From contig PGYK01000008.1 of the NCBI GenBank assembly GCA_002839605.1, positions 124,001 through 188,000 on the forward strand: a DNA stretch of 64,000 nucleotides, read 5' to 3'. Within the stretch, counting starts at the first letter, position 1. Each line of letters begins with the position of its first letter. Positions 1-7,991 of the stretch are shown here, one piece after another. The translations under genes and the position numbers were made by a program. Under the pieces are notes generated by a model. It saw nothing but the letters and a program-made list of their open reading frames with translations, did no database searches and was not told where the DNA came from. This DNA comes from Methanomicrobiales archaeon HGW-Methanomicrobiales-3. GTDB taxonomy: Archaea; Halobacteriota; Methanomicrobia; Methanomicrobiales; Methanospirillaceae.

Positions 1-228
1 GCCATCTTCTCGCTTGCCGACCAGGCATTCGGGATCGCTGCCAACTGCTGCGGCACACACCGCGTTGCAGTCTCGGTGAGCATCCAGTATATCGCTCCGG
101 CAAAAGGGCTGCTGGTTGCAGAAGCCCGGCGGGTTGCCGACAATGGTTCCTGCGATACCTATCGGGTTCTGGTATACGAAGGAGACCGGACCGTTGCCGA
201 GTTCACCGGCGTTGCGTTCCGGGTATGA
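1..228 (+). CDS. Hotdog-fold thioesterase (PaaI-like), 3' end only
   Basis: Frame 1 is open from the window edge to a TGA at 226-228, giving the last 75 residues of a protein whose start lies outside. The visible part has the order DQAFGIAAN, a VSIQY strand, a helix-rich middle and a closing strand ending in FTGVAFRV. This is the usual C-terminal half of PaaI/YbdB-type acyl-CoA thioesterases, where the Asp of the D-x-A helix lies near the active site. Known members hydrolyse (hydroxy)phenylacetyl-CoA or similar acyl-CoA esters; the substrate here cannot be read. It is convergent with the next gene across about 200 bp that hold no other gene. Confidence 0.75.
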   Translation, partial: AIFSLADQAFGIAANCCGTHRVAVSVSIQYIAPAKGLLVAEARRVADNGSCDTYRVLVYEGDRTVAEFTGVAFRV

Positions 229-430
229 GGAGATAAAAAATCCCTATGGCGGTTTTCGTTACCGGATGTTTTGGATCGACCGGGTTGTTACTCCTGACCT
301 GTTGAGGGTAATAAACGAAGTGTTGCCTGCGAAGTGTCCTGTTGATGCGACAGGACTGTCCCAGAAAAATCACCCATAACCCCACTGGTTTTCCCTGTTA
401 AATATCGAAGTGCAGAAACCCGGTAAAAAA

Positions 431-1537
431 TCAAAACCCGTTCTGCGCCGGATCCAGCAGGATTTCGTTCGGCAGCCCCGCAAGCGCGACTGCGCCCAAA
501 GCCCCGATAACGCCATTGCCGCCAGAGAGTGAGACCCTGAACCGCTCCGCGGTTGCTTCGGCAACAGTCCGGGCGATCACCTGTTCGCGCACCATCTTCC
601 CGTACTCCCGCAACCCGGCTGGAATGATGAATCCCGAACGGACTGCAATACCCCACTCTTTGGAGAGTGCTTCATCTGCCACAAATTTCCTGGTCCGGTC
701 AACAAGGGTATCAAACGTGTCCGGCATCACCGCGACTTCGATGAAACTTGCAGAGTTCCCGGCCGTCTTATTGAACACTGCCGGGTTGAGCATGGCGATG
801 TGGTGGCTGATGGGGAGGATCCCCTTGATGCTTGCAAGGTGGTTAAGGAGCGCAAGCGCAAGGGCAAATGTTGCCCCGCCGTCTTTTGTATCGGTATCAT
901 CAATCCCTATCGTCACCTGGGTCAGCGCCCGTGTCCAGACCTTTCCCTTGACCAGATACCCGTCGTGCCGTGGTTCGACCCGGAGCACTCCGTCCGCCCG
1001 TGCCATCATGTCAGACAGCGAATACGCCGGCCCGCCAATGGAATGGATGTGCTGGACGATGGCATCCCCGTCACGCGAGATCCCGGTTACGCCCACAGCC
1101 GGGAGTGGTGAAAGGCCTACTGTGATCTCCTGCATGCCGATACGGGCGGTCTCTTCAAGCAGTGTACCGTCTCGTCGCACGGTAGAGAGTGCCCCTCCCG
1201 CAAGGGCGTGGTGGTGCCCGCAGAAGGCAGCGCAAGCCCCGCTCATGCAGTCATGGTAGATCTTCACGAGATCGCCATCAACGGTTGTGAAGATCCGCTT
1301 GCAGGTGCTCGAAGGCATTGCGCTGATAGCCGCATAGCGTGCCGCACTCCTGCCCCGTTTTTCTTCCCGGACGAGCACGCAGCCTTCGCGGAGGAGCCGG
1401 TTCACCCAGTCCTGAGCGGTGCTCCTCGGGATTGCGGCCGATTTCTGGATGTCGGTGACCGTAAAGTACCCGTTGTCGAGCGTGAACTGCCGCATCAGGC
1501 GCAGGTAATCCCGGCGGTGCTCAAGCACGCTTGTCAT
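431..1537 (-). CDS. Winged-helix / TiaS-like (GIDDTD) domain protein
   Basis: This 368-residue protein has an N-terminal winged helix-turn-helix (about residues 15-70, with SAAIPRSTAQDWVNRLLREG), a middle region with a Cys/His-rich stretch (CAAFCGHHH), and a C-terminal half beginning with GIDDTDTKDGGATFA. The GIDDTD signature belongs to the TiaS family, which agmatinylates the anticodon cytidine of tRNA-Ile2, but the zinc ribbon and OB domains of true TiaS are not seen. A methanogen-specific relative, such as methanogenesis marker protein 11, is an alternative I cannot confirm. The start overlaps the end of the homoserine dehydrogenase gene by 17 bp, so the two are probably co-transcribed. 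A role in RNA modification or regulation is inference. Confidence 0.6.
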   Translation of the reverse strand: MTSVLEHRRDYLRLMRQFTLDNGYFTVTDIQKSAAIPRSTAQDWVNRLLREGCVLVREEKRGRSAARYAAISAMPSSTCKRIFTTVDGDLVKIYHDCMSGACAAFCGHHHALAGGALSTVRRDGTLLEETARIGMQEITVGLSPLPAVGVTGISRDGDAIVQHIHSIGGPAYSLSDMMARADGVLRVEPRHDGYLVKGKVWTRALTQVTIGIDDTDTKDGGATFALALALLNHLASIKGILPISHHIAMLNPAVFNKTAGNSASFIEVAVMPDTFDTLVDRTRKFVADEALSKEWGIAVRSGFIIPAGLREYGKMVREQVIARTVAEATAERFRVSLSGGNGVIGALGAVALAGLPNEILLDPAQNGF

Positions 1538-2507
1538 AATGGTTCCTGATATACAGCAGGTCCCCGATGATGGCGCTCGCGGTCTCGACCGACCCGGCTC
1601 CCCGCCCGATCAGCGTGATCTCCTTTGCCATGTCGGTTTCGAGCGTGAGTGCATTCAGGGTCCCTTCTACCACCAGCGGGTGGTTCTTCGGGATGATCCG
1701 CGGCGAAACCCGGAGTATATGCTTCCGCGGAATGGCTTCGGCAATCAGGCGGATGGTGCACCCGTCCTCTTCAGCCAGGCGCAGGGCATCCGCAGTCAGG
1801 AGATCGATTCCCGTCCGCTCGACATCATCAAGGGTGGCTCCGTTCCCCCAGATGGTGTTTGCGAGGATAACCAGTTTGATTGCCGCATCGATACCCTGCA
1901 CATCATAGGTAGGGTCGGCCTCCGCGTACCCCAGTTCGCGGGCTTCGAGCAGGGCCTGATCGTAGGTGAGTCCTTCGTCTGCCATCCGCGTCAGGATATA
2001 ATTGCAGGTGCCGTTGAGTATGCCGTAGATTGCCAGGATCTCGTTACCTGCAAGGCCGTGCTCCAGCAGGTGCATCACCGGGATTGCACCGGCAACTGTT
2101 GCCTCATACCGGAGGGCAACTCCTTTCTTCTGTGCAAGGGCACGCAGTTCCTTACCGGCAAGGCATATCGGGCCTTTGTTGGATGTGACGACATGCTTCT
2201 TCCGGTTCAGTGCCGTTTTGATATACCCAATGGAAGGCTCCCCGGTCAGGGCATTGGTCGGGGATACTTCAACCAGCGCATCGTAATCAGCTTTTTTGAG
2301 GAGTTCAGTAACTGATACCCCTTCGTCACCGCAGCGGCCGGACTTTTTCTTGCGGGCAAGGAGAGTATGTATATCAATACCATCTGCGTCCATGCACACG
2401 CTCGTTGAATCAGCAACCGCGGTGATGGTGATCCCGAGGTCTTTTTTTGCCACCATCTCCGCAACGCCCCGGCCAACCGAACCAAGGCCGATGAGTGCGA
2501 TCTTCAT
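1521..2507 (-). CDS. hom: Homoserine dehydrogenase
   Basis: This 328-residue enzyme starts with a Rossmann GLGSVGRGVAEM loop for NAD(P). It continues with the catalytic-domain blocks VVTSNKGP, YEATVAGAIPV, GILNGTCNYILTRM and ELGYAEADPTYDVQGIDAA, which are diagnostic of homoserine dehydrogenase. It reduces aspartate semialdehyde to homoserine on the way to threonine and methionine. There is no C-terminal ACT domain in the protein itself. A separate ACT protein is encoded just upstream with an ATGA start/stop overlap, which suggests that feedback sensing is supplied in trans. Length and start agree with the family. Confidence 0.95.
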   Translation of the reverse strand: MKIALIGLGSVGRGVAEMVAKKDLGITITAVADSTSVCMDADGIDIHTLLARKKKSGRCGDEGVSVTELLKKADYDALVEVSPTNALTGEPSIGYIKTALNRKKHVVTSNKGPICLAGKELRALAQKKGVALRYEATVAGAIPVMHLLEHGLAGNEILAIYGILNGTCNYILTRMADEGLTYDQALLEARELGYAEADPTYDVQGIDAAIKLVILANTIWGNGATLDDVERTGIDLLTADALRLAEEDGCTIRLIAEAIPRKHILRVSPRIIPKNHPLVVEGTLNALTLETDMAKEITLIGRGAGSVETASAIIGDLLYIRNHYDKRA

Positions 2508-2995
2508 GCAACATCCTCCAGCGGTTCGAGAAGGAGAAGGGATTTCTGCCGGGCAACCGTGCGGAGGATGGTCATGGCTGCGGCCATGTCTTTCTTACTC
2601 ACCGCTTTGATGGTGATTCTTGAAGAGGATCGTTCGTTCACTGCAGGCATACTCATGGATAGATCACTCACTTCGGCAAATCCCGTTGAATCGATCCGGT
2701 CAACCGTATCGGACAAGTCCGTGTGCATCAGGTGACCGATAAGGATGACCGTGCGCTTGAACAGAAGCCGTTTTTTCCCGATGCGCTGAATATGGACTCC
2801 CTGCTCCTTGAGAAGGGCAATCAGCTTATCGAGTCTGCCCTCCGGGAGTTCAAGCACGATCTGCACATTTAACGTGTCCTGGTCCAGTTCGGGCTCGCGC
2901 TGGTGAATGACAGCAATGATATTTCCCCCGACATCTGATATCGGCTTGAGGGCAGCAACCAGCTGGCCCGGGGAGTCCTTCATCTCGAGTTTCAT
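2504..2995 (-). CDS. ACT-domain amino-acid-binding protein
   Basis: The protein has 163 residues from the ATG at 2995; a TTG at 3007 would add four residues but has a worse ribosome-binding position. An ACT domain fills the N-terminus (MKLEMKDSPGQLVAALKPI, VGGNIIAVIHQRE). A second ACT-like fold follows, with a PEGRLDKLIALLKEQGVHI helix, and then a C-terminal region. ACT domains bind amino acids such as threonine and regulate partner enzymes. The gene overlaps hom by 4 bp, so it is most simply the regulatory subunit of homoserine dehydrogenase; this role is inference from context. The roughly 320 bp upstream hold no convincing gene. Confidence 0.8.
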   Translation of the reverse strand: MKLEMKDSPGQLVAALKPISDVGGNIIAVIHQREPELDQDTLNVQIVLELPEGRLDKLIALLKEQGVHIQRIGKKRLLFKRTVILIGHLMHTDLSDTVDRIDSTGFAEVSDLSMSMPAVNERSSSRITIKAVSKKDMAAAMTILRTVARQKSLLLLEPLEDVA

Positions 2996-3318
2996 GGATA
3001 CCTGCAAGAAACCACCTTAAATGTGTAGTTGACCTGCCTTCAAGATAAGTCTTTATTTTCGCGGCGGTAGTATGGCAGGGATTTTGATCTGATCTCTTCA
3101 AAAAAGCAAAACACTTTTGCACTTTCACGTGGGTAAAAAAAAGTCATTGTTTTACGGGATTCATTGGCCAAAGGTGTTGCATGAGCTGTTGCGGGGATGT
3201 GTCATCAGGAATGGTAAAAACCATCACGACAGGATTTTCCTGCCATCCCGCCTTTTATAGCCCACATAATTGGGATTTGGGCAAATCCCCCTCAACGATG
3301 AGCCAAAAAAGAGCCGGG

Positions 3319-4140
3319 TTACAGTCTCCGGAGTTTCCGGTCAACTTTTTCAAAGAAATTCCGTTTTACATCCACAAATAATGCCGGCTTTTCGTGACGG
3401 ACAATTTCGATGGTGCTGGTTGTTCCCAAATCAAGGGTCTGCTGGCCGTCGATGACAAGGTGGGCCGGTTTTGAACTGTCAATACGGATCTCAAGCTTCC
3501 GGTTGCTGCTGATGAGGTGGGGCCGGGACGAGAGCATGTAGGGTGCAAGGGGGACGAGCAGGAACCCCTGGATCCGTGGATCCACGATAGGACCTCCGGC
3601 GCTCATGGCATATGCGGTGGATCCCGTGGGCGTACTGATCAATAGACCGTCTGCCCGGAACTGTTCGGCCATTACGCCATCCACGATTATTGTGAAGCGG
3701 AGCATCTTTGCCGGCCGCGTGGTCACAATAAGTGCTTCGTTTAAGGCGGCTCCCAGCACAGCGTTATCCATGCAGAGGGAGATCCGCATGCGTTCCTCAA
3801 CAGTAAATCCGCCGGGAAGCTGCCGGATGAAATCCAGGGCGTCACCCTGCTCAAGATCGGCAAGGAACCCCACTTCACCCCAGTTTATGCCAAGAACCGG
3901 TGCGGGGTTCTGCATCTGCTGGATGGTTCTGAGGATTGTCCCGTCACCTCCTACAACCGCAACCATATCGGCAACTGCGGTTACAAGGGGGATCCCCGCT
4001 TCACCGATTACTTGTGCGGTATCCTCATCATAAACGGTATCGCACCCCGCTGACCGGAAAATATCAGCAATCTTCCGGGCAAACCCGAGTGCTTCGGCAT
4101 TATCGATCCGGGATACAATGAGCACTTTCACGTATCTCAC
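3319..4140 (-). CDS. nadK: NAD kinase
   Basis: This 273-residue protein has the NAD kinase GGDGT motif at residues 64-68 and the second signature [15 protein letters not shown]. It phosphorylates NAD(H) to NADP(H) using ATP or polyphosphate in the cytosol. The start codon is GTG at 4140, overlapping the TGA of the upstream phosphatase gene (GTGA), so the two genes are translationally coupled. In some archaea the NAD kinase and phosphatase are fused into one polypeptide; here they are separate but adjacent, which supports a shared role in NADP pool control. Confidence 0.95.
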   Translation of the reverse strand: MRYVKVLIVSRIDNAEALGFARKIADIFRSAGCDTVYDEDTAQVIGEAGIPLVTAVADMVAVVGGDGTILRTIQQMQNPAPVLGINWGEVGFLADLEQGDALDFIRQLPGGFTVEERMRISLCMDNAVLGAALNEALIVTTRPAKMLRFTIIVDGVMAEQFRADGLLISTPTGSTAYAMSAGGPIVDPRIQGFLLVPLAPYMLSSRPHLISSNRKLEIRIDSSKPAHLVIDGQQTLDLGTTSTIEIVRHEKPALFVDVKRNFFEKVDRKLRRL

Positions 4141-4913
4141 CTCAGGTACTCGATCACTTTGTGGTGCAGTATGCCGTTTGTGGCAATTAAGCTCCTGCCG
4201 ACCGTTACATCTTCGGGAAAATCTATTGCTTCCCCTTCAAGGTCGGTCACAATCCCCCCGGCTTCGGTGCAGATTAGCATCCCGGCTGCCGCATCCGTGA
4301 CCCGGAGTGTGCCCCGCAGATCAATGAACGCATCGATCCGGCCGGCACCAACATAGCAGAGCTCCAGTGCAGAGGCTCCAAGAAGCCTCCAGCGCCGGAT
4401 CTTCTGGCCAAGATGCATGACGCACGTGGGATCGAACTTGCGCCCGTATACGCTGATGGCGCAGGTATCGAGCGAAGCCACATCAGAGACCCGGAGTTTT
4501 TTTCCGTTCAGAAATGCGGACTTCCCCTTCTCCGCGGTGAAGGTCTCTCCGGTTGCAAGGTTCCGGACAAAACCTTTTGTCACGACCCCGTTTTCGGCAT
4601 AAGCGATCGACAGGGCATAAAACGGGATGCCGGCAACCGCATTGAATGTGCCATCCACCGGATCGAGAAAGATCGTCCCCCTCCCCTCATCAAACCGGAT
4701 CTTGCCCGCCTCTTCGCTGATCAAAAGACTGCACAGCGCGTTCTCATGGAGGAACTCAACAACCACATCTTCGGCAACCTGGTCGATCTTTTTTGTCGGA
4801 GTCCGATCGGCGCCCATTTTGACGACCTCTCCTCCCGCTGCTTCCCCGACATACGGCTGGATTGCCTCGTGAACCCTGCCTGCCACCTGTTCGCACGCAA
4901 CAAAAAAATCCAT
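4137..4913 (-). CDS. suhB: Inositol monophosphatase / archaeal fructose-1,6-bisphosphatase (class IV)
   Basis: This 258-residue enzyme of the Li+-sensitive metal-dependent phosphatase family has ISEEAG (residues 65-70, metal-binding Glu), DPVDGT (84-89, metal site) and a later [10 protein letters not shown] block with the third metal-binding Asp. Archaeal members act both on inositol-1-phosphate and on fructose-1,6-bisphosphate, and also on NADP(H) when linked to NAD kinase. The gene is directly upstream of nadK with a 4-bp overlap, so NADP phosphatase activity is a reasonable additional hypothesis. The gene symbol is by family analogy. Confidence 0.9.
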   Translation of the reverse strand: MDFFVACEQVAGRVHEAIQPYVGEAAGGEVVKMGADRTPTKKIDQVAEDVVVEFLHENALCSLLISEEAGKIRFDEGRGTIFLDPVDGTFNAVAGIPFYALSIAYAENGVVTKGFVRNLATGETFTAEKGKSAFLNGKKLRVSDVASLDTCAISVYGRKFDPTCVMHLGQKIRRWRLLGASALELCYVGAGRIDAFIDLRGTLRVTDAAAGMLICTEAGGIVTDLEGEAIDFPEDVTVGRSLIATNGILHHKVIEYLR

Positions 4914-4937
4914 ACCGGCAAAATCCTTATTCTTACG

Positions 4938-4950
4938 CTGTATTTATGTA
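4938..4950 (+). promoter_or_regulatory. Likely TATA box of the aIF5A gene
   Basis: A TATTTATG-like element at 4941-4948 lies about 65 bp before the aIF5A start, leaving a leader of about 40 nt. The leader ends in an AAGGTGAG ribosome-binding site eight bases before the ATG. The position fits archaeal promoter spacing; this is a visual call only. Confidence 0.4.
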
Positions 4951-5011
4951 TTGCAATAAAGATAAATTACTATCACATTTACGCTATTGTGAATTTTAAG
5001 GTGAGATCCAG

Positions 5012-5389
5012 ATGAAGGAACAGACTGAAATCGGAAAGATCAAGGAAGGCCGCTATATTGTTATCGAGGAAGAACCGTGCAGAGTTGTTGCCATTGCCAC
5101 ATCAAAGCCCGGCAAACATGGTGCGGCAAAAGCCCGTATCGACGCTATTGGGATCTTTGACGGGGTCAAGCGGTCCATCGTCTCCCCGGTTTCAGCAAAG
5201 ACCTATGTCCCGGTGGTCGAGCGCAAGAGTGGCCAGGTACTCTCCATTGCCGGCGACATGGCCCAGCTCATGGATATGAAAGACTTCTCGAATTTCGAGA
5301 TCCTTATCCCCGATGACAAGAAAGGTTCCATCGAAGTCGGGAAAGAGTACATGTACATCGAGTCGATGGGCAAGAAGAAATTTGATTGA
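5012..5389 (+). CDS. eif5A: Translation factor aIF5A
   Basis: This 125-residue protein has the IF5A loop SKPGKHGAAKARI. Lys35 in the GKHG context is the residue that becomes hypusine or deoxyhypusine in archaea. The C-terminal OB-like domain carries QLMDMKDFSNFEI. aIF5A binds the ribosome E site and relieves stalling, especially at polyproline. A strong AAGGTGAG ribosome-binding site precedes the ATG. The gene is monocistronic, with T-rich termination signals right after it. It is divergent from the phosphatase-nadK operon. Confidence 0.97.
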   Translation: MKEQTEIGKIKEGRYIVIEEEPCRVVAIATSKPGKHGAAKARIDAIGIFDGVKRSIVSPVSAKTYVPVVERKSGQVLSIAGDMAQLMDMKDFSNFEILIPDDKKGSIEVGKEYMYIESMGKKKFD

Positions 5390-5395
5390 AATAAT

Positions 5396-5417
5396 CTCTT
5401 TTTTAATAGTGTTTTTC
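5396..5417 (+). terminator. Oligo-T terminator after aIF5A
   Basis: Two T tracts (5399-5404 and 5412-5416) follow the stop codon within 30 bp. Archaeal RNA polymerase stops at such U-rich stretches without needing a hairpin. The next gene is on the opposite strand and converges here. Confidence 0.5.
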
Positions 5418-5443
5418 CTGTTCGCAGGGCTACGGGCAGACCA

Positions 5444-6307
5444 TCATTGGGATGATTCGGATGTGCTGTTTTCAAGGTACCGGGTCGGGACCTTAAAATC
5501 GATCGTGTAAGAATCCAGGGTCTGCGCATTGATGATGAAGAAGTAATTCCTCTCGCCTTCAAAAAAACGCTCTTTCCAGGGGCGGGGATCAGGGATGGTG
5601 ATGCTTGTATCATACCCCACAGGCTCGACAGTTTTGCCGGCCCAGAGATCCTTGTCGATCCCTCCCGGGGGTGTGATCGTTCTGACAATCCTGTTGGGGT
5701 CATTCCCGTCCATCACCTGGACGGTGAACTGGGGGATGGTGACCGAGTAGGATCCCTGCATCACCGTCTGGGAACTCCCGCTTCCTTTCATGCCACTGAG
5801 TTTTGGCCCGGTCACGGTACTGGTACTCATTGTCTGATCTTTTCCCGCTAGTGAACCCGAAGGCTCGACCGTATACCAGAGTTCCCAGTACGGGTAGGGC
5901 ATGTAGATGGTCTGGGATGTACCGCTGTACCGGCCGGTAATCGATCCCAGTGTTGTCAAGCGGGTATCGAGAGGTGTGTGGTCAAACCGTGTACCGCCCG
6001 GTAAAGACTGGTTGAACGACACGCCATACTGCGCGGGGTCAACAAACTCAATGGTACTCATGCCCGGGTCCCAGGTTGGCCGGGGTGTCGGAGTCGGGAT
6101 GGTTGTGGGGGGGGTGATTGCCGGAGTTGCCATGACTACCGGTGTATATTCAGGCTGTGTGACCTCAGGAACGGGGGTTTCAACCGGTGCAGGTGTCGGG
6201 AGACCGATATCGATAGCCTCACCGGTTGCCATGGGCTTGATGACCAGCGCTACGATAAGGATGATCACAAGAGCCAGTGCCCCGTATAAAATGTCCTGCT
6301 TCTCCAT
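5444..6307 (-). CDS. Membrane-anchored protein with Pro/Thr linker, unknown function
   Basis: This 287-residue protein has one N-terminal transmembrane helix (about residues 8-25), then a Pro/Thr/Val-rich linker (about 35-75), and a mostly beta-strand C-terminal domain of about 200 residues predicted to be outside the cell. I recognise no family. It is convergent with aIF5A and divergent from the archaellin operon, sharing a 286-bp promoter region with it. Whether it belongs to the motility system or only neighbours it cannot be decided from sequence. Confidence 0.7.
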   Translation of the reverse strand: MEKQDILYGALALVIILIVALVIKPMATGEAIDIGLPTPAPVETPVPEVTQPEYTPVVMATPAITPPTTIPTPTPRPTWDPGMSTIEFVDPAQYGVSFNQSLPGGTRFDHTPLDTRLTTLGSITGRYSGTSQTIYMPYPYWELWYTVEPSGSLAGKDQTMSTSTVTGPKLSGMKGSGSSQTVMQGSYSVTIPQFTVQVMDGNDPNRIVRTITPPGGIDKDLWAGKTVEPVGYDTSITIPDPRPWKERFFEGERNYFFIINAQTLDSYTIDFKVPTRYLENSTSESSQ

Positions 6308-6515
6308 TCCGGTATCCTGCTTTTTTTGTTTCGTTACATAAATACATGTGAAATCTACATATAATCAATGGTGTTTTACCACAGATGAGCTCCGGTTGAG
6401 GTGTCTGCGCGGAAGAAGATATTAAGCGATTTTCCTGGAGTAATGGCAATATTGCTTCTGAATTTTGTCGCAAAATTATCAAATGGGAAAAACCAGGATC
6501 TGGGATTACGCAACA

Positions 6516-6524
6516 TTATAAATA
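6516..6524 (+). promoter_or_regulatory. TATA box of the archaellin operon
   Basis: TTATAAATA at 6516-6524 is close to the archaeal consensus. Transcription would start near 6548, giving a leader of about 45 nt that ends in an AGAGGTGAG ribosome-binding site before the ATG at 6594. Confidence 0.6.
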
Positions 6525-6593
6525 CAATAAGCGCTTTTTAACACACATGGGCTCTGGAATATTCCAGTGTCCACTCTGAAAAGAGGTGAGAAC

Positions 6594-7166
6594 ATGAAAT
6601 CATTACACCATGATGAAGACGGGTTCACCGGTCTTGAGGCGGCGATTGTGCTCATCGCATTCGTTGTCGTAGCGGCCGTGTTCTCGTATGTCGTATTAGG
6701 CGCCGGGTTCTTTACAACCCAGAAGGCGCAGGAGTCGGTACACACCGCAGTCGGCCAGGCAACTTCCGCTGTTGAACTATCGGGACCTGTAATGGTACAG
6801 GCCGGGGCCGGTAACACTGTGTCCAATGCATCATTCTACTTACAGCTTGCTGCTGGTGGTGCTTCGGTTGATGTTAGCAAGATTGGTTACACGGTCAGTA
6901 CTTCCAAAAAGGTAGTGACCATTCAGGGAACTGACCCGCAGGTTATTGTTGTTTGGTTAAAAACAACTTCTCCTGGAAACCTCCTTGAGCCTCGTGAGAT
7001 GGTCCTTATCGATCTTGATCTTGCTGCCATGGGATTCTTGGAAGCTGACATGACCGTCAACGATAAGATTAATATTGAAGTCAAGCCCCCGGTAGGGTCA
7101 TCTCTTCCTATCTCAAGAAACCTTCCAGCGGCATTGAACGACGACATCTGGTATGAGGTCTATTAA
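6594..7166 (+). CDS. arlB1: Archaellin (major archaellum filament protein) 1
   Basis: This 190-residue preprotein has a class III (type IV pilin-like) signal: a short charged leader MKSLHHDEDG, then FTGLEAAIVLIAFVVVAAVF. Cleavage by the archaellin peptidase (FlaK/PibD) after Gly10 is expected. The hydrophobic helix of about 30 residues builds the filament core, and the rest is the outer beta domain. I chose ATG 6594 because AGAGGTGAG lies just upstream; an in-frame TTG-type start further up would spoil the leader. The next archaellin begins 11 bp after the stop. The peptidase gene is not in this window. Confidence 0.95.
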   Translation: MKSLHHDEDGFTGLEAAIVLIAFVVVAAVFSYVVLGAGFFTTQKAQESVHTAVGQATSAVELSGPVMVQAGAGNTVSNASFYLQLAAGGASVDVSKIGYTVSTSKKVVTIQGTDPQVIVVWLKTTSPGNLLEPREMVLIDLDLAAMGFLEADMTVNDKINIEVKPPVGSSLPISRNLPAALNDDIWYEVY

Positions 7167-7177
7167 GGAGGGTGAAA

Positions 7178-7804
7178 ATGATGAAGAACATTTACTCAGA
7201 AGATGCATTCACTGGCCTTGAAGCTGCGATTGTCCTTATTGCCTTCGTGGTTGTTGCGGCCGTGTTCTCGTATGTCGTATTAGGCGCCGGGTTCTTCACG
7301 ACCCAGACCGCACAGGCAACCGTCCACACGGGCGTTGCCCAGGCAAGCTCAAGCCTTGAAGTTGTCGGGAACGTAATGGGTATCTCAAATGAAGGTGATC
7401 AACTCTCGTATGCCAATATCAGTGTTGCACTGACTGCGGGTGGAACTGCGATGGATCTCGACCAGATGGTTGTCTCGTACACAGATAACAATGGTGGAAG
7501 AAATCCTAATGTGAATGCGACACCTGGTCTTGGTTGCGCTGCATTAACATTAGGCCTCGATGAAGATGTTGCAGCAGCAGCGGATACACAATGGTGTGTT
7601 GCTCAGAAGATCAATGACAGGAATCCCGCATCGCCAAACAACCTGCTTGAACTGAATGAGATCTGGGTTATTGCAATTCAGACTCCCGATTCCGCTACTG
7701 TGAACACGAAAATCACTTTCAATATGCAGCCCTCCGTTGGAGCAGTTCTTCCTATCACACGGACTCTTCCAGGCGGATTAAACAAAGTACAGGGAATCTA
7801 CTAA
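7178..7804 (+). CDS. arlB2: Archaellin 2
   Basis: The product has 208 residues from ATG 7178, preceded by GGAGGG at 7167-7172; a GTG at 7172 would lie inside that ribosome-binding site. The N-terminal helix FTGLEAAIVLIAFVVVAAVF is identical to that of archaellin 1, but the leader is different and ends in SEDA, so the residue before the cleavage site is Ala instead of Gly. The outer domain diverges strongly and carries two Cys residues (near GCAALTLG and QWCVAQ) that archaellin 1 lacks. It is probably a second filament subunit, possibly minor or assembled in a distinct zone. Confidence 0.93.
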   Translation: MMKNIYSEDAFTGLEAAIVLIAFVVVAAVFSYVVLGAGFFTTQTAQATVHTGVAQASSSLEVVGNVMGISNEGDQLSYANISVALTAGGTAMDLDQMVVSYTDNNGGRNPNVNATPGLGCAALTLGLDEDVAAAADTQWCVAQKINDRNPASPNNLLELNEIWVIAIQTPDSATVNTKITFNMQPSVGAVLPITRTLPGGLNKVQGIY

Positions 7805-7823
7805 TCCTCTCTTTTTTTTTAAA
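7805..7823 (+). terminator. Oligo-T terminator between archaellin and motor genes
   Basis: A run of nine T residues (7812-7820) follows the second archaellin stop. It would end most transcripts of the highly expressed filament genes before the motor genes. Confidence 0.55.
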
Positions 7824-7950
7824 CGATCTGGAAATACGTAGTTCCGGGCATTTTTATCCCACTTGCAAATTGTTTTGCGAAGGGGGAATATACAAAAGCG
7901 TCAGCAAAAACTCTAAATAATTCATTTCCCAGCCCCATTCCCGATACGAA

Positions 7951-7962
7951 CGTTTATTAATC
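7951..7962 (+). promoter_or_regulatory. Candidate promoter of the archaellum motor operon
   Basis: A TTTATTAA element lies about 35-40 bp before the ATG at 7992, so a transcript from it would be nearly leaderless. An alternative AT-rich element is at about 7911-7920. No clear ribosome-binding site precedes the ATG, which agrees with leaderless expression. Confidence 0.4.
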
Positions 7963-7991
7963 AAAAATGTAATATAACCATCTGATACTCT

